From the NCBI GenBank assembly GCA_037389465.1, contig JAZARR010000197.1:8705501-8769500 (forward strand): a stretch of DNA of 64,000 bases, in the 5' to 3' direction. The DNA is from Baylisascaris procyonis (taxonomy: Eukaryota; Nematoda; Chromadorea; Rhabditida; Ascarididae). Positions 41,522 through 53,358 of this stretch are shown piece after piece (positions within the stretch are counted from its first letter, which is position 1; every line of letters begins with the position of its first letter). The translations under genes and the position numbers were made by a program. The notes below the pieces were generated by a model, which saw only the letters and a program-made list of their open reading frames with translations, had not been told where the DNA came from and did not search any database.

Positions 41522-42148
41522 GCTCTTATTATTCATCGACTGCACTCTTGCAATGTGTTGTTCACTCCATCTGTCTATTTCCTTGCTCTTGCAGTCAACC
41601 AGTCGTCCTCTTATGTTCGCTTATTTATATCTCGACACTGATGCAGTTTAATGTTGTTATGGAGATAAAGTGCTAAATTTTTGAGGCGAAAATTGACTCT
41701 AAGAGGGAGGTGCTCGTGTTCGTTGTTGTGATGTAAGAAGATTTGCACCTTTTTTTTTGATTCTATAGCACGATTTGCAAATTTTGCTTGTTTATATAAG
41801 AGTAGGCAGTTGTTGAGATATCATCCTTAGCTTTTATTTACCGTTGTGCTTTCCTCTTTGATCCTCTCTCTTCTTAGTTCTGCTGGCAGTTTATTTTTGC
41901 TGATTGAATCCGTTTCAGTGCTAGAATCGTCTATGCTTAGTGTTTCCTATATCAATCCAGGTCTAGCCAATATTGTCTCTCAAAGTTGGAGTACTCTGTA
42001 ATGTTTTAGGCGTCTCGGTGATTGTGTTTCGTTGATCAACTGATAAAGGATCGCCCCGTACTGATGCGTTTTCCCATAACGTCAAACTTTTGAGGTACTT
42101 GCTGGTGTCCGGTCAAACTAGAGTACATTTTGCCTGTTTTTTTTTTAG

Positions 42149-42898
42149 GTGGGTCATATATCCGCAGAAACTGGTGGACGCATTTATTTGGCTAGGATTC
42201 GAGTTGAAAACAGCGTTCTCTTTGAGAGATTCACTTCTCGGAGAGAAGTTGTAGGAAAGTTTTGGGGTATTTGCGCACATCAATTATTAGGCAGTTTGAA
42301 AGGAATATGCATGCGAAGCAATGGTTCGAGTTTATTTGAAAATTATGGAATAAAGGAAAGTAGGCAATAAATGCCGTACAACTTACATACGAGAGCATGT
42401 CGGGAAGCGAAGAACAATTTACCGGCAGGAAACGAGTGCAACAACGAACTTATCTTGAATTGCAAAGACAAAAAAAGAAAACGCTGAATTTGTGTTTTTC
42501 AACAGCAACTGCTAGAAAGGAAAAAGCACACAGACGAAAGGATGGAATAAAAAAAAAACATTTCACTGCACCTGTTGAGTGCAACGTTTTTACAATATGT
42601 TAGCCGATCCAATCTATTATTCCGGATTTTCTTGCAAAGTTGCCATGAATTAAGTGCAGAGGAATATTATATAGTTGCATCTATTTATCTTCATATATTC
42701 CGGCAAAAAGATTTCAAAGGTTCTCGAAGGGAAATTCTATACAATCTCGCAAAATGTGTTCTAGAGCCGAGCTCAGAATATGCAGTAAAACTGATATACG
42801 AAAAGACTGCAATCGCAAGAATATCAAACTTTCTGCGAAAAATTACCCTCTCAGCAATCTCCAATCAAACATATATCCCCACCTTGGAACTTTTTTGA
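42149..42898 (+). other. Unrecognised cluster of open frames after a strong acceptor
   Basis: A near-ideal acceptor (T-run then TAG, ending 42148) opens a frame of 74 codons to 42370. Two further + strand frames follow at 42397-42603 (68 aa, very Lys/Arg-rich) and 42575-42898 (107 aa, ordinary globular-looking composition with LSAEEYYIVASIYLHIFRQ). They are in different frames and I could not join them with convincing introns. It could be a small unknown gene, a decayed gene or chance. I assign no function. Confidence 0.2.
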
Positions 42899-42970
42899 AA
42901 CATTTTAAATTCATAGATGCGTAGAAAAATGGAACTTATTGTAATGCGAGCGATAGAAAACCGCATCCAT

Positions 42971-43235
42971 CATGGTAGATCAAAAAATTCAATGCGCGAC
43001 TGATGATCTACCATGGTGAATGAAATATCAGCGATAGATGAAATTATCAGGATCCCATCGTAGATCAGAAAGATTTGGTCATCCACGATAGATCAAAAAA
43101 CTTGAGCTACCGTGGTAGATAAAAAAAAATCTGATTTGCCACGATACATCAGGAAGTCTGGTGTATCGCCGATATTTGATCTAGCTTGTTTGATCTACCA
43201 CGGTAGATCGAAAAATTGATCTGCCGCTATAGACC
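42971..43235. repeat. Degenerate palindromic GATCTACC/GGTAGATC repeat block
   Basis: About ten variants of GTAGATC or its complement occur at spacings near 15-30 bp. CATGGTAGATC (42971-42981) is exactly inverted as GATCTACCATG (43005-43015), and GATCTACCACGGTAGATC (43192-43209) is a near-perfect palindrome. Together they would fold into several hairpins. Confidence 0.8.
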
Positions 43236-43610
43236 GAAAAAAATTGCATATCTGTACTACATGTACATAAATGCAATAAACTGCTCTAAAATAATCGACG
43301 CACGCTCAATAGAAAAAGTTCCAAACGATAGGGATCTGCCTGGAGTATGTTTAAGGAAGCATTATGTACGTTCGTGGTTGTGATGGTGAACCATGCAGAA
43401 TCCGCAAACAAAATTAAACATTACAAATTTTTTTTAGTACACTACAACGATGACGCTATCGCTGTCCTCTCATTGCAAGAGAAGGCTCGTATCGTACCTT
43501 CGTACATACATTTAATATATGTGGAATATGGAAGTTAATAATAAAGGATCATTATTGAAGTAAAAGTTATTTGCAAGTGACAGGAATGACCTGATAGACA
43601 CACCATCTGG

Positions 43611-43778
43611 AAGAATACCTACCGATCATAAAACGGATCTTTAGATCGATATAAGAATACCTACCGATCATAAAACGGATCTTTAGATCGATATAAGAAT
43701 ACTTACCGATCATAAAACGGATCTTTAGATCGATATAAGAATACCTACCGATCATAAAACCGATCTTCAGATCGATGT
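43611..43778. repeat. 42 bp minisatellite, four copies
   Basis: Units start at 43611, 43653, 43695 and 43737 and differ by only a few bases. Each contains CCGATC, GGATCTTTAGATC and ATCGAT elements. As 42 is a multiple of three, the minus strand shows a 14-residue repeat inside a 73-codon open frame (43567-43788). I regard that as incidental, since there is no start context, splice site or homology. Confidence 0.95.
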
Positions 43779-44509
43779 ATGCCCTCACATTGAAATAACT
43801 CTTAAAAGCAGAATAAAAAAAAAAACTGTACGATTGATCTTTTCGGAGTATGGTACTGCTAGCACATCTCGTGAATGGATCTCATATTTATATACCTAGA
43901 ACTGGGAGCATTTTATAAAGAAAATAGCGCACGAATTGTTTACCATATTTTATTTTTCCTACCGTATCCACACATCATTACTTTTACGAATGCCTTCCTT
44001 AAATGGCTTAAATAGAAACTTAAAATTGTTTGAAAAGAAAAAATTCTAAAAAAAAGATAAACAATTCGCAACGATAGGAAATCATTGGCCGTGCGGAACT
44101 CCAATGAACATAATGAAAGCATTTTGAAAATGCGACAAACACGTTTTGACAATAGCGATTTGGATTGCGAATTATTTGCGGACATTTCGCATATACATTG
44201 ATCTTTTCTTTAAATATATATTGAGTTTAGAAGTTTTTTTTTTTTTAAATTATTTTCTAAAAGATCATAAATTGATTAGAAAAAATTTTTTGCACAAAAT
44301 AATAATTTTAAATTTAGGTATAAATAAAAAATAAATCGATTGCTTAGATAATGAAAGTAAATAATAGTAAATTATTTTTTCGGTTGAGTGTAGAAATCTT
44401 CAAAGAAATAAAAAATACAACGAATAATTGGCTAATAAAATGGTAGTAAAAGTTACCAATATCAGTCAGAAAAGTTACCATAATCTCAACTCGTTGAACA
44501 AATTTTCGC

Positions 44510-45043
44510 GCTCTTACATAGAACGATATCAGTTTGGTTGCGAACCACGAACGGAGCTGAACTCCGGTGCAACGCTCCGTATGCATCACTACCGTACTCA
44601 GCACTGCAAACGAATACTAACACCCATCAGCGAAACATGAAAACTTAGTTGAAACGTGCAATTTTTTTTTCCATCATCCAACTGAGAGTATCAAATAATG
44701 TCGTCATGCAAAATTTCGACTCAACTGAAGGAGGGGAAGTGCACTTGCTGGAGGGGTCATCTATGCTGTGCTAATCAAAGACTGTAGAGAACGATGGCTC
44801 ATGCGGCAAGTGCACTTCCGCTTCGGGCTGAAATTTTGTATGGGGACATTATTTGACACTCTCATTTGGATGACGAGAAAAAATGACATGTTTTTACTAC
44901 AAGTTTTCAAGTTTCTCTGATGGGTGGGTGTTAGTATTCGTTTGCACAGTGCTGAGTACGGTAGTAGTGCGTACGTAAGGTGGGGCAAGAGCTCAGCTCC
45001 GTTTGCGGTTCGCAACTAGGGTGACATCGTTCTCTACAAGAGC
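44510..45043. repeat. Large inverted repeat (foldback), arms about 245 bp
   Basis: The left arm (about 44510-44755) matches the reverse complement of the right arm (about 44790-45043) almost throughout. Matching strings include ACTACCGTACTCAGCACTG, CAAACGAATACTAACACCCA, TCAAATAATGTC and AAGTGCACTTGC. The arms have diverged by substitutions and short indels, and the spacer is only a few tens of bases. A transcript would form a long imperfect hairpin. Confidence 0.9.
44783..45038. mobile_element. MITE-like element with 14 bp perfect terminal inverted repeats
   Basis: TGTAGAGAACGATG at 44783-44796 is repeated exactly as its complement CATCGTTCTCTACA at 45025-45038, bounding a 256 bp unit with no coding capacity. 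The left arm of the larger inverted repeat is an older copy of the same unit in opposite orientation with decayed ends. I could not identify a target-site duplication or a transposon family. Confidence 0.65.
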
Positions 45044-46430
45044 ACAAAAATTTTTTCACATAAAATGAACGGAAAATACTTCGTTAAAAAACTAGACTTT
45101 CAAAAATCGTGAAACAATGATTATGCAATAAGCAGTTAGGAGAAAATCAGTTTTTTAAAAGAATATTCTCTGCAAAATGAACGATGATCGCAGGGAAAAT
45201 TTCATGAAAATATTTGAGGATAACATTCACCACAATTGATTTTTAATCAAAGTTAATCCCTGAATTATCCAGGTTATGCGCTAATCTGGAATCACTGTAT
45301 CAAATCCGGCTATTCACGGGTTCAGCCATTCGCCTAAGAACGAGGGAAATATTCAGTGGTAGGAACTCACTATCCGATTTTCACACCGTTCGGTTTGTTG
45401 ATCTTCCACGCCTCTAAGTTGGTCTTACAAGAAATCTAACTCAAAAGGCATCATCTGGTTTCAACGACTGCAAGCGCCTTTACTTGCATAATAGCCCAAG
45501 GAAATCAGTATGGCTATGACGAACAAGCGCACACACATGCAGTCAGCCAGCCAGGACATAAAATTATATAAAGTATCCGTTGTTACGAATGAGTTTCAAT
45601 GCCTCTCCACCCCCTCCCCCCCTCTTCTCCCGCAGCGTGAATTTTCGATGTGCATTGACAAAACTCAATATTTATGATAATAGGCAAGGCGAAGCGAATC
45701 CACTCGTTGTCATAGGTACGACAGGAATGCTGCTGAAGTAAGCGGCAATCCTTGTCTTAGTTGTTCATTGTTCACATTGCTATTCCTAACTCAATAAACA
45801 ATGTAAACAACAGTAGTAAAGCAATGAATTTTTAAATTCATAATTACTAATAAATGCCAACACAACTTAAAAAAACAATAAATATAATATTTGATCGCTA
45901 ACTGCACAGATAACTTTTCTTCAATAGTAAACACGATCGTCGTTCAATGTGAAATGAGTTTAGAAGTCAACAATAATAGCGCAGAACAACAGCAAACATT
46001 CGATATTGAAAACTCATAGCACTAACTCCTATGAACTATAAAGATTTCGCTGAAGGTATTATAGTACTATTTATACAGAATACTACTATAAATAAATAGT
46101 AGTACTAAATTATTCAATTAAATACTTCACAAACTATCACCTAAGCTCTAAACTAAACGTTTGTGTGTTTCAACGCATGAATAATGGTTGAATGACAACT
46201 AATATACGCACGCATGACGCATGCATATGTTACGTCTACCGTACTATAGTAGATCGTATTTATTTCAGTAGATCGTTGTTGTTTTGCCTCGCTCATATAT
46301 AAATGTATGATAGAGTAGTGTTTTCAGTTATAGTATGTTCTCATCTTCGACTCGAGAGCCGTAACAGATATTTAAAGGCGGTAAAAAATTTGCATAAATT
46401 TAACACTGGATGGTTCTTCATTTTTACAAG

Positions 46431-46605
46431 CCAAATAATAAAAAAAAACGGATTTTTTTAAATGGTTTTTTAAGGACCGGTGATATAATTGGACCATGAA
46501 GGCACTATTCCACATGTTTATTATCTAGTGGCAGTTTATCTGAGCGGTCGGTGTGGATGAAGGAATGCAAAAGCGCATTTCCTGCCAGCCATCTGGTACG
46601 ACTCT
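46431..46605 (+). repeat. Degenerate dispersed repeat, copy 2
   Basis: This is the partner of 15295-15465. Both copies read ATGAAGGCA near the middle and TGCAAAAGCGCAT near the 3' end, with similar spacing. By-eye similarity is moderate and no ends could be defined. Confidence 0.5.
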
Positions 46606-49053
46606 GCATCTACTTACATAAAAAGAAGATGGCTTGTTTTAATCTAATCTATCCACTAAACGAAAACCATCATTGACGAAAGTATGCAGCCGTTTCTAGG
46701 AGGTCAATTTCTACGAATATATTTATGTTGTTTATATTGTCACATCTCATCTACACAAGTAATTAGCATATGCATACAGCCTATTAATTAATAATCTTTA
46801 TTCGTACAATAAAGAACGCATGGAATTATATGTACAATATCTATAAGACAAATAAAACATACGTAATACCAGCAATGCCCATAACCATATTTTAAAAAAT
46901 TCAAAAGATATTTTCAATTAGCTTTATTTGTGATTAGAAAATGAGGGATCATTGTTCACGTTTTCAACTATTCGATCGTTTATATGTATCTCTCATAAAA
47001 GAATCTTTTTTTGTTGTTTTTTTGCAAATCAGGGATCAAATATGTAACCAATTAGCTCACAAAATATACGCACGTTTATAGCGATCTCATATGGTCGAAA
47101 GTTCCTCCCTAACCTGAAAGGGAAGCCGATCAACCAATCCTAAATATTTAATCCAAGAAATTCGTAATCCTAGTTTTGGTGGTTCCTGATGTATTCAAGG
47201 TGGATTGCTGCGTAGATAGGATGGATATAGTGCATGCGTTTCAGACGATTAGTTCACTCGACAACAATTTGTACTAGTGAACATCGATTCATCGTTTGAT
47301 ATGAATTTTGTTCGTGAATAATTTCTTGAAACTAGCTGGCTTAATGAGGCGGATGTAAAATCGCTCGTTGTATCTGCTCCTCCGGCATACTTCTCAACTT
47401 GCTTTGGCTTGGAAATAGAAACAACTTATCATCACTGACCATAATTTAATGCATATTATCATTAATAGCGATATTCTTATATGTAGATCATTGGTAGTGA
47501 TATCCTTAAGTTTAAAAGTTGTCTGTGATGCCTGTTAACTCTAGTTTCACATGGTCTGCCGAATATCAGTGCCATATATGTTCGATAATACCGAGACCAG
47601 AGGTTTTAGAGTTGAATTGATGAAAAATTTGTGATTTATCTCACTGTTTATGGCCAGCTATTGAGTCGAATTTGTTTGTGGCTATATGATATGCAATTCT
47701 TAGGTGAATTTGGCAAAAGTTAATTCCCACATTAGCACTTTTACCGTTTTTTTTTCATTAAATTGTCGCTATTTTTAATGCAATTTGACGGCGCGAACAC
47801 GAAATGGATAAATGGCTAAACAAATTTCGACGTCAAAGTTTCCCATAAGGATTTCAGTAGGTTCGCTGCACTTCACCATCTATCTAACTAATCTTAGCGC
47901 TTCAAAGTTGTTGCGCAAAAGAATTTTCAATTGCCAATTTCAATGACCACAATTTATCTTGAAATTGATCAATTCGAAGATGTTGCAATGAAATTTTGTT
48001 TGCATTTACTTTCTATTTGATATGCTTATTGAAGCGTCAAATCGATAATTACGCACAAATGTAAATTGTTCGACGATGTAATATCGCAATTGAAAAATAT
48101 TATTGCAAAAAGAGAAAATTATTGTTTCAACGCATTCATTTGCATTTAAAATGAATGCATTTATATTCGTAGGGAATACTGTATTTACTTAACGGCATGA
48201 GTGAATTTTTTTTTTTTTTTTGTAAATTATTAGAAACTCTCAAAACGTTGAATATACTTGTCAGATGATGTGACAGTTGTTCGTTCTTTGCGCTATTAAG
48301 GTGCAAAATTATACTACTTTGCTCTCTTCAACTATGCACACAATGTTTGGGCGATCGACTTTGAAGGTGGTATTTTATGTGAGTGGTGCGGGCAGATGGC
48401 TGTACATAAGAGGTTCAGTGGGAACCTATCATGTGCAGCTATCTACCAGTCCTCTAGTGATCGTTTTGTTGGAGATGTTAATATGACTGCGTTGACTTTG
48501 TTCCTCATGCTTATCGATCCACAGCTAAAGCTTAACCGAGATTTGTTTTTATCTTCATAACCGCTTCCTATTCACTTCCTGTTTTTTCGCCACTGATGTT
48601 GTACTCAGAGGGGCAGTTTTGCAGCAAGATAAGCATTTTATACAGCATCCTATTGCTGCTGCTGAAACATTGCTATGTTTGACAAAATTATTGAATGTTA
48701 TCCTTTTTTGTGATTTCCGATTCAAGTTATCATCTCTGTTCAACACTTGCTAAGAAAATAAATTACTTCCTTTTTCACGCATTATAGATCACATTTATGC
48801 TATGTGCATATGTTAAATGTGAAAACTTTTCTATTATGTTTCAAAAAAAAATTCTGCATCGAATTTAGTTGAGATGACCGCTAGCATGTTCTAAATTCTG
48901 TATTTCCGTGGTTATGTGCAGAGGCTGATGTGAAATAAAAATTTGGCATATGCAGAATGCACTCGAATTTTTAGCCTACTCGCACGCTTATAATAGCTTC
49001 CGAAGGCGATAAACTACTGTAAAATATGGTAAAGATTTTGTGTAAGGACCATC

Positions 49054-49392
49054 TTCCTTTGGTTCGACTAGTCCAGGTCTTCTTGAGAATCTGCATCTTC
49101 TGTTGAGATACGGTCGACTATACCGCGAGACGACGCGGGTATGAGGGCAAATAGTTTATCAGACTCATACAATAAGGTGACAAACAAGTAGGGACTTGTT
49201 CACAAGGATGGGTTCGATCGTCGGAACAATCCTATAGTCTACTTGGCGAACTCCACCTGCCGCCGATCCCCTCAGGCACTCCAACGGCTAGGCGCAGACC
49301 CACCCAGCCTTGCAAACAATCAAACAAGAAATGAATACATGAACATGAGCACATCAATCTCGATTCTGTCTCAGGGCTAGCCTCAAGACACT
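49054..49392. repeat. Dispersed GC-richer repeat, copy A
   Basis: About 340 bp are clearly alignable with 53037-53358 in the same orientation. Shared strings include CGGTCGACTATACCGC, ATGAGGGCAAA, ACTCATACAATAAGG and AACAAGTAGGGACT. GC is well above the surroundings. Read on the minus strand, both copies keep a common open segment (GIVDRIST preceded by a Phe/Leu/Ser-rich stretch). The terminal structure is unclear. Confidence 0.85.
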
Positions 49393-50363
49393 CATTTTAC
49401 CTTTTCGAAATCCTCTAGTATTATATGCAATTATATGCAATTTTGCACAGAGCAAATCATTTTATACTCGAGATTCCTACGCTATATGGTTTAAAACAAA
49501 GAAATAAACTATTGTGAACATTTTGCATCGTTCTGTAGTTAGCGATAGGTGACGCCGAATACAATGTTTCTTCTTCGATAGAGATTATTAATCGCGCCTC
49601 AAGGGATTTCAGTGGAGAGATGAGGTACTACACATTAGCAAGGGTATATGGAAAGAAATTGAGGGGGTTACCAAATGCCTTCAAGTCATATTCACTGCGG
49701 AGAATTGCAGAAAGACTGCAAAAATGCACATCGCTAAATGATGAAAACTCTAAAGAATCATTGATTTCCTCAACGTTTTTTTTCCTTCATTTGATGCATA
49801 ATTTTCGATCAGCGTTTCTCTAAAGAATGCATTTTGCTTTCCTTCTCAAATAGCGCTCACTTTTAATGTAATAAAATTCCACTGACTTAATAAAATTACG
49901 AGGACTAGTTCTTTTGATGCAATACAAATTCCAAAAATTACGAGCAATTTCAGTAGTTTGCCTCAGAAATAACTAAAAATGCACTAAAATCTAATTGGCG
50001 GAGCAATTTTCCACAACTAGTTAAACAATATAGGATTTCGAAAACGTCCCGAAGTCATACTAGTCCACTTTTTCGAACCATCTGCAACCTCTTTTCCGCT
50101 TCGCAAAAGTTATTGGGCATGATATTTGAGTGTTTAGTAATATAGATGCTGCGTTCAGAAATCAACATTCCACCTGAAATTTCCTAAAATATTGTTGCTT
50201 CCGCTTTGGAAGCTCGAGTGAATTTCAATAAAACAGCTGCATATTGAGCGCATAAATTTCAAAATTCCACCTGCATTTAGCTGTTATGCTTTGAGGTAAT
50301 GCAGGCAATGATCACCTTCTCAGTTTCACCTCTCGATCTAACTAGTTTGCAGCTATGTCAATT

Positions 50364-50383
50364 CTTCCGGAAAATTCCGGAAG
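50364..50383. other. Inverted CTTCCGGAA/TTCCGGAAG pair
   Basis: Perfect 9 bp arms are separated by two A. A further CTTCCGGAAG lies at 50440-50449. The GGAA core resembles ETS-type binding sites, but nothing nearby shows that it is regulatory. Confidence 0.4.
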
Positions 50384-53036
50384 AAAATTTTTTATCACCG
50401 TTACTTTTGAATAGCTGTTATTATCAATCACCTTTACTCCTTCCGGAAGAAAAATTTACTTCGTAGCGATACTGTCGGACGCTCGTCGTTGTGCGGCACC
50501 TCTTGATCCTTAGTTGCTTTTTTGTTTTGAAATGGCAACCGTAGAGAACAGGAAGGGGGAGGTATTCTGCAATCAAACAATTGAATAAACTACGTCCATC
50601 GAATGGATCAAACGATCTTCACAAAACCTCCGTTCTCTTCCAGCACGTTTATACATATTTTTTGCATTTATTTATTCGCTTACTTATAAATTTTTTTTTT
50701 TTTAATAGACGATCACTGTTTATACGTCTTAAAAGATAAATGAATTGAAGGAGCATGCAATATTTCTAATACGCTGTCTGAGTGTGGCTTAATTTTTAGG
50801 GCCTCGATATCTCAAAATTTACTGATATAAAGTTGTAATGATAATCGAATTCAGCAGAGATGCCACACGAAATTCGGCATTCCCTTTCACGAGTTGGTTT
50901 AGGAGGACTTTCTTGCACACAATCGTCATCTTATCCCATTGTGATCGAATAATGCCAAAAATACGTCGGTATATTGTTCAATATTGTTACACTATCAAAA
51001 CCTTTTAAAACCTTAATAATGGAAGCACACAAAAATTATAACATCCATATATTTCACTGATGTGCCTAAATATTTGCCATTACAGATAAGTTATTAGATA
51101 TGATTGATCAAGTTTCGAAGAATTTATAAATTTATCTAAAAAATTATCAATAACATTTTATTAGCCTCGTTGGTACTATAGGCAGAAATCCCAAATTTTC
51201 GAAAGAAGAGGGCCTAGTCGGATTAAAGGAGTTTTGGGGGAAATTTTCGATGGTGTAATATGAACTGAATAGAATTCTAAAAGATTCGTGATTACTAATT
51301 AAGAACGTTTTGCATTCATGCATTATCGTAATTTACTTGTCATGTGACAACGATACGAAATGTCAAGAAGCAAATAAAAACCAATAGCGGTGATATTTGC
51401 TCGAAACAGAGAAAAAAAAACTTCTTTCGATATATGAAAGAATAAAATGGCAATAAATAACTTAAAGAAATGGCTACATTAGAAAGAAGTTCTCAAAGAT
51501 CGCTCAGAAATCAAAGTCCAGCCAATGCTTATTATTCGTCATTGATATAGGTGAGCACAGCATTGAGGGGCTATTTATAGCTATTAACGTAGAAAATTAT
51601 GGCGCTATATTTCATTAAGAAAGTTGGTACGCATGCTATAGGTGCAAAATAGTGCAAGAGTTATTAATATATTTTTGGATGAAGAAAAAATTTATACCCA
51701 TTAGCATATCTTTAAAAAGGGATAGTAATAAATGAAGCATAGCTTCGAGCGACTTGATGATTACCTGGGCAATACCTGTGAGCGATATATTTTCAATTCA
51801 CAGGTTTTCCTGAAGAAATCTAATAACTATATTAGAAAATTCCCAAAGTGGGCAATCTAAATTCTCTCGATAATCCCGCATCACATACGCGGTTAGTTTT
51901 CGACTTTGATTATTGCTGCTAGATTGCATTCATCACAATATGTCTAATCCAAGTATTCATAAATCAAAATTCACTACGATGACGTATATGACAATAAATA
52001 GGTAGATATCACGATGTTTATAATGAAATCCAAAAAAAATTAAAACGCGCGCGCATTCAACAAAAAAAATTAAGTCAATTCAATTATTTCTATCGAAACT
52101 ATATATGAGATATTCGAGAAAGTTATTCAAAGCAAATTCATACTGCATTCACGATCTTATTTACTCATATTATAGGTGTCTTTTTCTTTCAATTAACTTA
52201 TTTATGTATAGGTAAGAAGCATATTTTCTTTGCGATTTTAGCGTAGAATAGCGAAGGCATTTGATTCATAAATCAATGGGTTTACCTATTGCATCCATTG
52301 CTGACTGAAGTTCAAGCGTTTACGATAAAGGGTGAAAAGAAAGCAGTTGAATGATGCCTTACATTTCTAATGCATTGTGCATCATTAGACTTCATACAAA
52401 AAATGATCAAAAGAGCCATAATGAAGCGCATAACAAATAGAGCAAAAACTAATCTCTTCTTCTAATTTATATTAATTTTTTTTTTCTTTTGAGATGGCTA
52501 TCATTGTACAAATAGAAATGAAAAACTAAAAAAGAAGTTTTAGACAGGGATATTTTTGCCAACAATTTTGTTTTTATAAAAGTTTATGTAAGTTATCGCC
52601 ACCGAATTAACGTTGTAAAATGTTTCCATAATGTAAATAAAATAGAATGGTTTCGATGATGGAAGAAATTTGTTGAAATGCATAAGGAAGATATAAAGAT
52701 CAGTTTGCATATTTCACTTGATGCGGCGGAAAGAAATTTTTTTTTTAAACTCGTAAATGAGAAGAATTCAAGGGGCAGAATAGGTAAAGGAGACGGAATA
52801 GCTGAACTTTAAGACGGCGTTGCTAAGGAAAATAAAGGGTAAGAATATAATCAGCATTGACCGTTAAAGTAAAACGCTGCCCATTAAACGTTTGAAACTT
52901 TCGATGCCTAAAGAAGGCTAATTTCATGAACATGAAGAATCTTGAAACGATGGATGGCGACAAGCAAAGTTAGTGGATGGGATAAACGAAGTTTCTTTTG
53001 GGAAGTAATTTTTACTTTAATTTAGCTATGATAATC

Positions 53037-53358
53037 AGCTCCCTTTGGCTCGTCTAGTCGTCCAAGCCTCCTTGAGGGCTTGACCCTCTGTCGAGATGCG
53101 GTCGACTATACCGCAAGACGACACGGGCATGAGGGCAAACATTTTATCACACTCATACAATAAGGCGAAAAACAAGTAGGGACTCGTTCACGAAGCTGGC
53201 TTCGATCGTTGGCGCGACCCTGTAGTCGCAACCGACGAACTCCACGCTGCCGCCGACCTCCCCACGCACTCCAATAGTCGAGTCTAGAAGATGGAATAAG
53301 TATGTGAGCACGTCAACCCCTTTAATACCCTCCCGATTCTGCCTCGGGCTAGCCTGTG
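53037..53358. repeat. Dispersed GC-richer repeat, copy B
   Basis: This is the second copy of the 49054-49392 repeat. It holds a 70-codon minus-strand frame (53153-53362) and, in another minus frame, the segment also kept in copy A. It is probably part of a moderately repeated element of this genome. I recognise no transposase or reverse transcriptase motif. Confidence 0.85.

Noticed and set aside
43347..43538. Frame with KFFLVHYN, faintly like a chromo-type domain
   Set aside because: Only a few residues match, and the rest of the domain signature is absent.
43567..43788. Minus-strand frame with four 14-residue repeats
   Set aside because: It follows from the 42 bp minisatellite period and has no splice, start or homology support.
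49205..49225. GGTTCGATC string resembling a tRNA B box
   Set aside because: No A box or cloverleaf could be formed around it in either repeat copy.
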